DNA of 17,719 nt from assembly GCA_900617975.1 (NCBI GenBank), contig UZAE01000838.1:1-17719 (forward strand). Direction: 5' to 3'. Numbering within the stretch: position 1 is the first letter of the stretch; the number at the start of each line of letters is the position of its first letter. The notes under the pieces were generated by a model that did not search any database, was not told the origin of the DNA, and saw only the letters and a program-made list of their open reading frames with translations. The position numbers and the translations under genes are program-made. Positions 10,933 to 17,525 of this stretch are shown piece after piece. The DNA comes from Rodentolepis nana (lineage: Eukaryota > Platyhelminthes > Cestoda > Cyclophyllidea > Hymenolepididae).

Positions 10933-12656
10933 CAAACAATAACCCCAACTAGAGACAAACTGTGAAGAAACTGTTAACAGTACAAATTATGTAAAGTGAG
11001 ACGTACCCTTAACAAAAACATGCCCCTTTTTGTCCGCCCTCAAATCCAATGCATTTTTTCTCGGCTTGAATGGTCGGTTTGAGGATTTTAAAGTTGCAGC
11101 CACAAATTCCGGATCCAGAAGGTCATACACTACCTCATTATAGATCTCTACAAAACTGACCCACAATACAAAAGCCGCACTCTCTTTGAAAGCGAAAGGA
11201 ACATCCATGAAGGTGTCACCTGACAAGAGCCCTGAACCTTCGACCCCAATTGAAGATTGAGAATCACAGCGATTTGTTCCAATACTGGTACACGATGACA
11301 ATTGCAACTACAAAGAATTTATATAAGGAACCTTCAGGACAAAGAGTGGGCATATAGGGGTAGGAAACTTACACTACTGTCATGGCTACGAACAAAGCGT
11401 AAAATGCCAGCCTTCTCCTTGCGTCGTTTTTCAGATTCTTGGACACTCAGCTCCTCAATTTCATTAAATCCATACGGAGCAAAGGGAAATCCGGAATTCA
11501 CATCTTGTGCCCCGTCTGGCTGTTTCAAGAGAGTCGCACTCCGAAAAATAGACTCCAGTGCTCTAGGAACCATACCAGCATCGTTTGATATCGAGATTTT
11601 ATAAAGATGCCAAATCAAATAACTCAAAATAATCACGATAAAGCAAAAGCACCCCGTTAATAAAGAGACATTCAACAGATTAGGCTCATTAAACTTCTTT
11701 TCTCAACACCCTAATTGCAAGCCGTCTTGACAACATAAAAAGGGTTAGATAAAAGTAAATAAACTTCCAATCTTCATCCGAAATCACTGCCTTGATGATT
11801 TCACAATTAAAATAATACACAACAGTTAACTGAAAAGGCGACTACCTAATCACCTCCATGCCTTCTTATCAAAATCAATGCATAATAATAATTGCAATAA
11901 TATTTCAAGATTCCAGGTACAAATGAAGTGTTTAGAAGAAAAAAACAGGCAAGGGAAAAAAAATATGCGTATTTTCAAATCCTACATGAGCCTAACCAAT
12001 TTTTCAGCGTTGAACGATTGTAACGAAATAGAGAAGTACTTAGGTTTAAGAAAGAAAACAAGTGAAAACTAAGATGTATCGTAAAAAAATAAATAATAGC
12101 AGTTATAGACCATCGAACTCATGCAGACACTGGTATCGTGGCAGAATGAAATTACAACCAAAATACAAAAAAGAAATAATATGAAAGAGACAAAAACAGG
12201 CAAAAGCAATAAAAATATACCTTGAAGGGAGTGCGTTTTTCCGGAGCTGGTGGTACCATAAGCGAAAATCAGTACATTCATACCCTCCAGAAATTCGCTC
12301 ACGCGATCTAATAAGACAACTTTAAAAACGTCGCTTTGAGTAGCAGATTCGTCGAAAACTCGTGAGAACTCAAATTCATGAGAAGCCTGTCCAAAAGCAA
12401 CTGGCGCAGCTCGAAGGCCTTTGTTTTCATTTGCAGGTTTTAGAACAACTCTTTTGAAATCAATAGGAATAAGAACTTTCTTTGTCGACTCGTTAGAGTT
12501 CAGTGGCCTTATGCGAAGAAAAACAGGCATTTGCTCCGATTTCGATATCACGGTACAATCTGTTTCATTAAAGTCATCAAATAAATTCCTATTTATTGCT
12601 TCGAAGTCGAAATTTGGATTAGAAATAAAAGATTCGTCAAAAGATCCTTCGAACAT
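2336..12656 (-). CDS. KIF20A: Kinesin-6 motor protein, KIF20A (MKLP2)-like, spliced gene
   Basis: Plus-end-directed microtubule motor of the kinesin-6 family; by homology it acts at the central spindle in anaphase and cytokinesis. Exons read on the minus strand: 12656-12221, about 11585-11373, 11307-11007, 8674-7897, 7065-6673, 5794-about 5570, 4705-4556, 4360-4265, 4197-3973, 3849-3628 and 3016-2336. Most junctions have GT/AG ends with matching phases. The motor is complete: P-loop GTTSSGKT, switch I NTASSRSH, switch II DLAGSE, and the neck-proximal DETLHALKFSALASQ. KIF20A is favoured over other kinesins because of the FGQASHEFEFSRVF stretch, the long kinesin-6 insertion between P-loop and switch I, and the post-motor EDIESDLSGLSREAL and DYEEKLRILESKL segments. 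Predicted length is roughly 1250 residues, longer than vertebrate KIF20A (about 890), mainly because of the tail. Junctions 1-2 and 6-7 are unresolved. A possible AATAAA signal lies at 2043-2038. Confidence 0.93.
3017..3627. other. Kinesin intron 10
   Basis: 611 nt, donor GTAGGT and acceptor CTTTTTCTCAG on the minus strand. Open frames here on either strand show no recognisable protein. Nothing else seen. Confidence 0.8.
3628..3849 (-). CDS. KIF20A: Kinesin exon 10: coiled coil
   Basis: A 222-nt, 74-codon phase-0 exon. The acceptor is CTTTTATTTTAG ending at 3850 and the donor CGCATT|GTAGGT with GT at 3627-3626. It opens SIGRDGRNTVVRMNSFLS and continues with a strongly predicted coiled coil (IESEKQEALAEMESR, SKLDDLQSQLSVYEQLQKR). 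Read without splicing, the frame stops two codons past the donor, consistent with a real exon end. Confidence 0.87.
3973..4197 (-). CDS. KIF20A: Kinesin exon 9: coiled coil
   Basis: A 225-nt, 75-codon phase-0 exon. The acceptor is TTTTTGTCTTACAG ending at 4198 and the donor ATCGAG|GTACGT with GT at 3972-3971. It opens SNEADIIPPTPETVVFAG, a Pro/Thr motif that could be a mitotic phosphorylation site (TPE). LRAENQQLLSQLAQLRADF then gives clear heptads, followed by a Lys/Glu-rich KKEMPEEIE end. The intron before it is only 67 nt. Confidence 0.88.
4265..4360 (-). CDS. KIF20A: Kinesin exon 8: short Ser/Pro-rich linker
   Basis: A 96-nt, 32-codon symmetric phase-0 exon. The acceptor is TCTTTTTTTCAG ending at 4361 and the donor TGTTGC|GTATGT with GT at 4264-4263. 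It encodes RGSDLDSSQMTVNRNS and a Pro-rich end. Its low complexity and lack of heptads suggest a break between coiled coils. An earlier donor, AAC|GTATTC, would also keep the frame, so the exon could be shorter. It is the least well supported exon on sequence content alone. Confidence 0.65.
4556..4705 (-). CDS. KIF20A: Kinesin exon 7: coiled coil
   Basis: Encodes LTAENAELRSKLEEAKADLA and continues with AEQSEAMVALSEQRDAL and RRAQFYAQIA, a near-perfect heptad coiled coil. The acceptor is TACTAGAG|CTC (phase 0), or two bases earlier in phase 1. The donor is ATCGCT|GTATGT with GT at 4555-4554, phase 0. With the phase-0 acceptor the exon is 150 nt, 50 codons. Confidence 0.85.
4706..5569. other. 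Kinesin intron 6 (boundaries uncertain)
   Basis: About 860 nt between exon 6 and exon 7. A 37-codon plus-strand frame begins at 5042 but has no support. A small missed kinesin exon could be here, since the phases of exons 6 and 7 do not match. Confidence 0.55.
5570..5794 (-). CDS. KIF20A: Kinesin exon 6: coiled coil and acidic CxxC end
   Basis: The acceptor TTTTTTCTTTAG ends at 5795; the phase matches exon 5. SLLAKQERDYEEKLRILESK continues the coiled coil, followed by a basic RQRRR patch, a Ser/Lys linker and an acidic run ending DDECPSCPSK. The 3' end is doubtful. The nearest donor, GCAA|GTTTTG, leaves phase 2, which does not fit the exon 7 acceptors I can see. Phase-0 alternatives such as GCG|GTCGAC are weak, and without splicing the frame ends near 5500. 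A missed small exon between 5570 and 4720 is possible. Confidence 0.75.
5795..6672. other. Kinesin intron 5
   Basis: 878 nt, donor GTTAGT and acceptor TTCTTTAG on the minus strand. It contains a plus-strand open frame of 105 codons (6214-6531) with no recognised similarity, and a hairpin GGTCA...TGACC at 6193-6219 followed by a B-box-like GTATTCGATCT. The latter may be a decayed tRNA-derived SINE, weakly supported. Confidence 0.65.
6673..7065 (-). CDS. KIF20A: Kinesin exon 5: neck and first coiled coil
   Basis: The acceptor TTTCCTTTCAG ends at 7066, with phase 2 matching exon 4; an earlier AG at about 7110 would give a stop in the required frame. The donor is TACGA|GTTAGT (GT at 6672-6671), phase 2. 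The exon encodes a Ser-rich linker, then MEDIESDLSGLSREALISVV, which aligns with the acidic segment after the motor in KIF20A, then an Ala/Glu-rich helix with heptad spacing. The splice to exon 6 regenerates Glu and continues the coiled coil as QYE-SLLAKQERDYEE. Confidence 0.88.
7066..7896. other. Kinesin intron 4
   Basis: 831 nt, donor GTATGA and acceptor TTCCTTTCAG on the minus strand. AT-rich; no element recognised. Confidence 0.8.
7897..8674 (-). CDS. KIF20A: Kinesin exon 4: switch I, switch II, end of motor
   Basis: The largest motor exon has its acceptor CCTTGATAG ending at 8675 and its donor CTACG|GTATGA (GT at 7896-7895), phase 2. About 31 residues in comes switch I, NTASSRSH; switch II, DLAGSERC, follows near residues 74-81, then NSINTSLLALGKCITALR, PYRESRLTRLF (microtubule-binding loop region) and NAAPCVELVDETLHALKF. 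The distal part is acidic with a Pro-rich stretch and forms the neck. All catalytic motif residues are intact, so the motor should be an active ATPase. Confidence 0.96.
9520..9623 (-). ncRNA. Spliced-leader (SL) RNA gene, tapeworm type
   Basis: Donates a short leader to the 5' ends of mRNAs by trans-splicing. Reading the minus strand from 9623, a 36-nt leader runs TACCGTTTATCGG... to ...TTTTTGTATG at 9588, ending in the AUG characteristic of flatworm SLs, directly followed by the donor GTGAGT (9587-9582). The intron-like part then has a palindrome GTATCGATAC, a hairpin at 9571-9553 (CACttGGC/GCCttGTG around TTT), an Sm-like site AATTCTTTGG (9545-9536) and a terminal hairpin GGCC-loop-GGCC (9533-9520). 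The total of 104 nt is in the size range of cestode SL RNAs. From memory, the leader matches the Echinococcus/Taenia SL with only a few substitutions and a compensating pair of one-base indels. It lies in intron 3 of the kinesin gene on the same strand. It may be an active copy or an isolated, recently dead one. Confidence 0.87.
10888..10930. repeat. (AT)n microsatellite
   Basis: About 21 uninterrupted AT units inside kinesin intron 3. Confidence 0.97.
11007..11307 (-). CDS. KIF20A: Kinesin exon 3: motor, FVEIYNE segment
   Basis: The acceptor is TTCTTTGTAG with the exon starting at 11307 in phase 0; the donor is AAGG|GTACGT (GT at 11006-11005) in phase 1. It encodes the end of the kinesin-6 insertion (Ser-rich, DSQSSIGVEGSG) and then the conserved strand and helix VLWVSFVEIYNEVVYDLLDP, the hallmark region of kinesin motors. 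It ends with LDLRADKKGHVFVKG, just before the helix leading to switch I. The phase fits exon 4, giving VKG-VRWYPV. Confidence 0.95.
11373..11585 (-). CDS. KIF20A: Kinesin exon 2: motor segment with kinesin-6 insertion
   Basis: NDAGMVPRALESIF matches the kinesin segment directly after the P-loop helix (GILPRSLxxIF in relatives). It is followed by the start of the kinesin-6-specific insertion and a basic SEKRRKEKAG run. The 3' end is a strong donor, AGT|GTAAGT (GT at 11372-11371), phase 0. The upstream boundary is uncertain: no AG in a compatible phase lies close to NDAG on this strand, so the true exon may start further up, or a tiny exon may lie between. Intron 2 is only 65 nt. Confidence 0.85.
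11586..12220. other. Kinesin intron 1 (3' boundary unresolved)
   Basis: About 635 nt. The donor is GTATAT at 12220. The sequence just upstream of the NDAG codons lacks an AG in a phase matching exon 1; the nearest AG (in TTTTGAG, about 11634) is one base out of phase and leads to a stop. A microexon or a base error would explain this. Confidence 0.5.
12221..12656 (-). CDS. KIF20A: Kinesin exon 1: N-terminus and P-loop
   Basis: The exon encodes 145 residues plus one base. The ATG at 12656 is the first in frame and opens MFEGSFDESF, an acidic leader typical of kinesin-6. The motor begins near residue 45 with VFLRIRPL (beta-1). FGQASHEFEF lies at 88-97, and the nucleotide-binding P-loop GTTSSGKT lies at 134-141, followed by HSLQ. 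The donor is CAAG|GTATAT with GT at 12220-12219, leaving phase 1. The open frame continues past the donor into a hydrophobic, T-rich run that I take as intron. Confidence 0.93.
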
Positions 12657-14053
12657 TTTTTGCGAATAAAAAACGCCACTATTTATTGTCCAAGTACTTC
12701 AAACCATAAAACGCACACTGTCTAGCGCAATAATATTCTAATGATATAAACAAAATCGCAAAATAATGTATTCATGGTTTTTAGGTAAGAAATTGTAATT
12801 ACATATTTAACATTGCGTCCTGTATATTAAAATCTATGTAACGTGTTTATTTTGGTCTTATTACTGTTAAAATATATATCCTACAAGTTTCGTCAAACAC
12901 GATGGTACCAAATTTGAGCGACAGTATTTTAGAATAAATCAAACCTCTGTTCTTACCTGTAATCCATATGACGTTTCTACATATTATTTCCCCATTTTGA
13001 AAATGACCCTATTTATTCAAATACCATTTCCAATAATGCGATTTTATTTATTTTATGCTTTTAAAACACATTGATGTCTATAAATTAATCCAGATAAAGT
13101 CTATTCTAACCAGAAGGGTCTTTATTACGAATTCACTGGGTTAAGCGTTTCAAATGCCGGTAAGTACTTTTTACACCAAACTGTTTTTTGTTAACTTGCT
13201 TTCAAATTCATGTACTACTATAAAGATCATTTCAAACGTGTGAAAACTTAAAAAAATTCAATATTTCATGACATTAACAATTTTTGATATTAACTTAAAA
13301 ATTCAAGTCATACTACTTAGCAAATTAGTCCCCTTTGTAGCGGATTAGCTACCTCAATAACCTTGACTTTCTTTCAACTCGAAAGCCCCCGGGAATTAGC
13401 ACGGAATACGCTTATTCAGTACGTATATTGCTTGCGACGTGTACACGTAGGGAGCTACTCATGATCAGGATGGGGGATTAGGTTAAACAGAGGCTGATGA
13501 TTGGTCACTGTTTGTACGGCCGCACCTCCCAATCCTGGCGAGCAGACATGTGGGCATACGATGACGCACAGAGCGATAACGTGTACCGCACCTTCAAGCG
13601 TTTCCAATGAAAATGAATTAAAATCCGAAAACTGAGGGAACAAATAAAAATTTATCTGCTAATATTTGATAAAAGCAAACCTTTTCGATTTAATTTCTGT
13701 GAAAATCGTTGCCTTATATATTTGTGTTTTAATTCGCTTAAGCTTACTTTTGCCTCAAACTTAATCAAAACTTAGTGAAAAAAATCATATACGGTTGTTA
13801 ATTAACCAATAATGTGTGAATATTATTACTATTCTCATTAAAATAACACACTTAATTATTTAACATGGGACGCGAAAATCTAATGGAGCTTGTATTTCTT
13901 TTAAATATATCTAGCCTAATTAGGATCATGGAAAACTATGCTTTGACTTTTCATAGTCTTTTATTATTTGCATTTAGATATAGGTGTACTTAGCTTATAA
14001 GCCTTTACTCTTTTATTGCTCAAATGGATATTGATGTGATGATAGTCAAAATA
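12657..14053. other. Upstream flank of the kinesin gene
   Basis: No gene recognised. It presumably contains the kinesin promoter. A locally GC-richer patch at about 13320-13610 includes a perfect 12-bp palindrome ACGTGTACACGT (13437-13448) and a second ACGTGTAC-like half site near 13577; the rest is very AT-rich. Confidence 0.6.
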
Positions 14054-14083
14054 TTAGGTTGGCAACTAAGTCATTGTCGATTT
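14054..14083 (+). repeat. Mariner terminal inverted repeat, transposase 3' side
   Basis: TTAGGTTGGCAACTAAGTCA and 10 further bases, preceded by TA. Pairs with 15350-15321. Confidence 0.95.
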
Positions 14084-14127
14084 CAAATAAGAAGGCAAAT
14101 TTGGAATTTTTGTTTAAAAATATAACT

Positions 14128-15173
14128 TTATTCAATTCGATATTGGCCATTCTTGTCGATGATCTTTTTCCATCGTTCTGGCAGAGTAAAAATTCCCCGT
14201 TCGTAAAATGTCTGGTCTTTGTTATTAAAAAGCTGAATTAGGTGTGATCCGACATCATCCGCGTTGTTAAAACTTTTACCATTTAAAGAGTTTTGCATGG
14301 AACGAAACAAATGGTAATCCGAAGGCGCAAGGTCAGGGCTATATATGGGGTGGGTGTGACAAAACATCCCAACCCAGTTCCAATAATTTTTGCTGCCGAG
14401 TAACCAAAGATGTGTGGGGCCTTGCGTTTTCATGATGGAAAACAACACCCTTCCGATTTGATAATGCCGGTCGCTTATCTTCAATTGCATCCTTCAGTTT
14501 TTTCGAGTTCTTCAACATACACATTTGAATTTATCGTTTGGTTCTGCGGCATGAGTTGAAAATACAAAATTCCTTTGTGATCCCACCAGACTGACAGCAT
14601 AATCTTTACTTTGGTGAATCTCTGCTTTTGATACTGTTTGGGCTGGTTGATCTTGCTTCACCCATGATCTCTTGCGAGTAACATTGTTATAAACTATCCA
14701 CTTTTCGTCGCCAGTAACTAGGTTCTTCAGAAATGGATCATTCTCATTCTCATTGCGTTTCAGTAGCGAATCACAGATGCTAATCCGTTGCGTCAAATGA
14801 ATTTCCTTTAACTGGTGAGGGATCCATAAATCAAGTTTCTTGACATAACCAAGGGTTTTCAATTTTTTTTTCAATGCATGTATGCGACACATTGAGCTTC
14901 TCTGCAATATCTCGTGTTGTGCTGTGACGAATTGAATCGATAATGGCCTTGATATGGGTTTCATCCACTTCGACTGGGCGGCCAGATCGTTGTGAATTTT
15001 TCAGTGAAAAAATCACCGGAACGAAATCTTCCAAACCAATTTCGACACTGCCTTTCTTTTAAGGCTTCATCTCCATATACGGCACATAACTTCTTTTGTG
15101 TTTGCGATGCGTTCTTGCCTTTTCGGAAGTAATACAATAAAATGTGTCGGAAGTGCACGTCCTGTTCTTTCAT
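14128..15173 (-). pseudogene. Mariner transposase, frameshifted
   Basis: Cut-and-paste DDD-type transposase read on the minus strand. The ATG at 15173 opens MKEQDVHFRHILLYYF, the paired helix-turn-helix region (KNASQTQKKLCAVYGDEAL, RSGRPVEVDE). The catalytic part shows VTGDEKW (first Asp) and HHENARPH, where the second catalytic Asp is Glu, and YSPDLAPSDYHLF (third Asp). The protein is split among several frames. Breaks fall at a T run near 15010, an A run near 14870, near 14600 and 14530, and near 14340 where an extra TA-rich bit precedes YSPDLAP. It ends KKIIDKNGQYRIE at 14128. Non-autonomous at best. Confidence 0.95.
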
Positions 15174-15320
15174 TTTTAAATTGGGATAAAAACGAAACTA
15201 AAGAACTAAAAAAAATTTTTTACTAATTAACCTAGAAGCCCATACAGTAAGAAAAAAATATAGGTTAGATGCTCTGGCCACGTTAACAAAACAAAAGAAA
15301 GTATAGTGAATCCGTCAACA

Positions 15321-15350
15321 AAAACGGCAATGACTTAGTTGCCAACCCAA
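15321..15350 (-). repeat. Mariner terminal inverted repeat, transposase 5' side
   Basis: On the minus strand TTGGGTTGGCAACTAAGTCA and onward, followed on the plus strand by TA (15351-15352). Three mismatches against the opposite repeat. Confidence 0.95.
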
Positions 15351-15352
15351 TA

Positions 15353-15492
15353 ATATCCAGTTTCAAGCCTGCTTTAGATGTCTCTTTATGTTTCTTCCAT
15401 AAGTTGATGGGTAGAGTAAAAACTACTATTATCACGGTTTTAATAATGCATGGATTTCGCAATGATTTGTCGAAATTTATTATGATAGTGCT
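15353..15492. other. Spacer between mariner and LINE 5' end
   Basis: 140 bp of AT-rich sequence with no element recognised. Its end, TTTATTATGATAGTGCT, is the pre-insertion flank of the LINE; a partial copy TTTATTATGATTAG recurs at 15590-15603. Confidence 0.6.
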
Positions 15493-15565
15493 GGGGTGCG
15501 CGATAGACTTACCTCCACGTGGTGCACCCTGGACAACGTATCTTCGTACGGCAAAAAAGTCTATC
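15493..15565 (+). ncRNA. HDV-like self-cleaving ribozyme at the 5' end of a LINE
   Basis: Folds in the nested double pseudoknot order of HDV-like ribozymes: P1 GGGGTGC (15493-15499) with GCACCCT (15524-15530); P2 GATAGACTT (15502-15510) with AAGTCTATC (15557-15565); P3 ACC (15511-15513) with GGT (15521-15523); L3 TCCACGT (15514-15520), whose CC can pair with GG at 15531-15532 as P1.1; P4 CGTA (15537-15540) with TACG (15547-15550) around TCTTCG; J4/2 GCAAAA with the expected catalytic C at 15552. P1, P2, P3 and P4 are fully paired, with one G-U in P1. Self-cleavage would leave 15493 as the RNA 5' end, upstream of the LINE coding region. Ribozymes of this fold are known at the 5' ends of R2 and other non-LTR elements. 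Confidence 0.85.
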
Positions 15566-15607
15566 ACTCGGCATTAGTTTTGACTTCGATTTATTATGAT
15601 TAGCTTA

Positions 15608-16680
15608 CAACAAGGCTATAAGAGAATTCGCCCTCGTCAGGGCGAAACACAACGTCTTCAGGTCCTCCAGTGGAATGCTGGGTGGATGTCACAAGACAAA
15701 AAGATCCAAGTACAGAAAATCCTACAAACCTATTGGATTTTGAAATTTTCAATTATATAATTATGGAAGCAAACATTTAGGATGACAAACTGAAGTACTA
15801 CCAATTCCCAGCTCAAATCTATGATGTAGACATTTTCACAATTATGGAAGCTATCATTTCGGATGACAAACTGAATTACTACCCATTCCCAGGTTACACC
15901 CTGTACCTTCTACCTAGCCACCAATTCCCAGGTTACACCCTGTACAATCTACCTAAATAACGGCGAGTTGCAAGTGGAATTCTAACTGGAGTAAAAGAAG
16001 GGCAAGTTGCAAGTGGAATTCTGACTGGAGTAAAAGAAGGCACCTCATACTACGATCTAATCAAGAGTATGGGCTCAACACAAGACATATGTGAAATAAT
16101 CAGATTAAGTGCTTGGAAATGTCAAAACCACTTCAAGATATACGCAGTCTATAATCCACCCCAGAATTGTTCCAACTTTGACTTTCTTAATATCTCACAC
16201 AAAACTATGGTATTAGGAGACTTCAACGCCCATTCCACCAGATGGGGCTACAAGGAAACAAACATAGCTGGAAAGGAAATCGAAGATATGCTAAACAGCA
16301 ACCTTCTGGAACTTATTTACAGCAACGAGGATCCGGCTACATATTTGCACTACAATGAAACCAGAACAACTCCTGACTTACTCTTGGCTTCAAGCGACAT
16401 CAGGGAGCTTATACGCCGCAAAATAATTGACGATCCTGGTTCTGGTCGCAAACCAGTCATCGCTAGTATTACCATCGGCAGCAAAAGCATGCCATGGAAA
16501 GTGCCAACCAAGCTATCATGGAACTTCAAGAAGGTTGACTGGTCTAGATTTACAAACCATTTAGACAATGAACTTCACACAAGTATCCTCAACTTCAGCC
16601 AACATCCTGACAAACTTTGCACTGATACCACAAATATCATGATTAGATGTGCAAAGAATCTATTCCTGAGGCAAGAATAA
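15608..16680 (+). pseudogene. LINE APE-type endonuclease region, degenerate
   Basis: Nicks target DNA to prime reverse transcription. N-terminal KRIRPRQGETQRLQVLQWNAG carries the first endonuclease strand with its Asn (15621 onward). The IMEA box with the catalytic Glu appears in a duplicated form at about 15760 and 15842. An uninterrupted frame runs 16069-16680: MGSTQDICEIIRLS, VLGDFNAHSTRWGY (catalytic Asp/Asn), TTPDLLLASSDI and DPGSGRKPVIASI. The last motif normally has His where this copy has Arg (CGC), a transition that would abolish catalysis. The ATG at 16069 is internal to the domain and is not a true start. Confidence 0.9.
15735..16040 (+). repeat. Local duplications in LINE endonuclease region
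   Basis: A GATNTNGAAATTTTCA...ATTCCCA unit occurs at about 15735-15810 and 15819-15891 (offset 81). CCNATTCCCAGGTTACACCC recurs at 15882 and 15921 (offset 39). GTTGCAAGTGGAATTCT recurs at 15967 and 16006 (offset 39). Copies differ by several bases. Confidence 0.92.
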
Positions 16681-16751
16681 GCATTATCGATTGTTTTGGG
16701 TTAAACACCTTGAGGAAATTTAAAGAAAGCGGGACGCCCTTCGCAACACTG

Positions 16752-16950
16752 CTGATCAGACATCTGATCAGACTGGAAGAACGGAAGACGTACAAGCCTG
16801 GAGAGACGATCAGCTGTCCTAAGGCAAGCCATCTTACAAGCTAAACGGGCGTTCGACAAGTTCATCTCAAATATCAAGTATCAAAGTGATACAATCTTAC
16901 AAGCTAAACGAACTTCCTTCGACAAGTTCATCTGTATCAAAGTGATAGCC
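16752..16950 (+). repeat. Local duplications in LINE linker
   Basis: CTGATCAGACWK occurs at 16752 and 16764 (offset 12). ATCTTACAAGCTAAACG...TTCGACAAGTTCATCT...GTATCAAAGTGATA occurs at 16831-16891 and 16894-16948 (offset 63), the second copy lacking part of the middle. Confidence 0.92.
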
Positions 16951-17001
16951 AACGCACTTTCAAATTTCTGGGTAGCTAAACAACACAGAAAGACCCAAGA
17001 A

Positions 17002-17525
17002 AGAACCAATACGCTTAGAAAGAACCAATACGTTTAAAAAACAAACTGCTTACCGCTGACTCCAAAATAGTTAACTACTTTGCGAGGTTCTATTCCCACA
17101 AGCAAAAGAAACCTTTGCGAGATTCTATTCCCACAAGCAAAAGAAAAACCCTACGAGGTTCTATTCCCACAAGCAAAAGAAAAACCCTTTTGTTGACTCT
17201 TCAAGAGATATAAAGAAACAAGTAAGACAGTTTGGCACAAGCAAAAGAAAAACCCTTTTGTCAGAAAATCTTCAAGAGATTTCTAGAAAACCCTTTTGTC
17301 AGAAAATCTTCAAGAGATTTAAAGGCTTCTTGTAAGACAGTTTTGTGAAATTAAGGAAGACGCAACACCAATGTAAGACAGTTTGGTGAAATTAAGGAAG
17401 ACATAGCAACGCCAAATAATGTACTTACTGAACCATTCAGATCTGACAACACCAAATAACGTACTTACTGAACCATTCCGACCTTGGACACCAAATAATG
17501 TACTTACTGAACCATTCAGACCTTG
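17002..17525 (+). repeat. Dense local duplications before LINE RT domain
   Basis: AGAACCAATACG occurs twice (17002, 17021). GCGAGGTTCTATTCCCACAA and what follows occurs three times (about 17081, 17116, 17152). AAACCCTTTTGT...TCTTCAAGAGAT occurs three times (17182, about 17249, about 17288). GTAAGACAGTTT occurs three times (17222, 17332, 17373), two with GTGAAATTAAGGAAGAC. CCAAATAAYGTACTTACTGA and what follows occurs three times (17412, 17452, 17491). Confidence 0.93.

Larger units (their letters stand above)
8675..11006. other. Kinesin intron 3, hosting the SL RNA gene
   Basis: 2332 nt, the largest intron, donor GTACGT and acceptor CCTTGATAG. It contains the SL RNA gene (9520-9623) and an (AT)n tract at 10888-10929. 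The remainder is AT-rich without recognisable genes. The slightly GC-richer patch at 9420-9720 coincides with the SL gene and the flank that would hold its promoter. Confidence 0.8.
14054..15350 (-). mobile_element. Mariner (Tc1/mariner) DNA transposon, full length, inactive
   Basis: 1297 bp, the usual mariner length. The terminal inverted repeats at 14054-14083 and 15321-15350 match at 27 of 30 positions (TTRGGTTGGCAACTAAGTCA outward). TA target duplications flank it at 14052-14053 and 15351-15352. Inside is a minus-strand transposase of the cecropia/SETMAR-like mariner group, broken by frameshifts. At least one more copy of the same family ends at position 32. Confidence 0.97.

Noticed and set aside
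13455..13643. A 62-codon minus-strand frame upstream of the kinesin gene
   Set aside because: No similarity, no splice or promoter context; treated as noise in the GC-richer patch.
15476..15603. Direct repeats TTTATTATGAT at 15476 and 15590 as target duplications of a solo 100-bp ribozyme insertion
   Set aside because: The upstream copy does not abut the ribozyme start cleanly (TAGTGCT intervenes), and LINE coding sequence follows directly, so a LINE 5' end is the simpler reading. Chance or a deletion junction may explain the repeat.
16350..16568. Minus-strand frame over the LINE endonuclease
   Set aside because: Shadow of the plus-strand endonuclease coding sequence.
17002..17525. CRISPR-like or satellite array
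   Set aside because: The repeats are successive, different segments of one LINE coding sequence each copied two or three times, without constant repeats and unique spacers.
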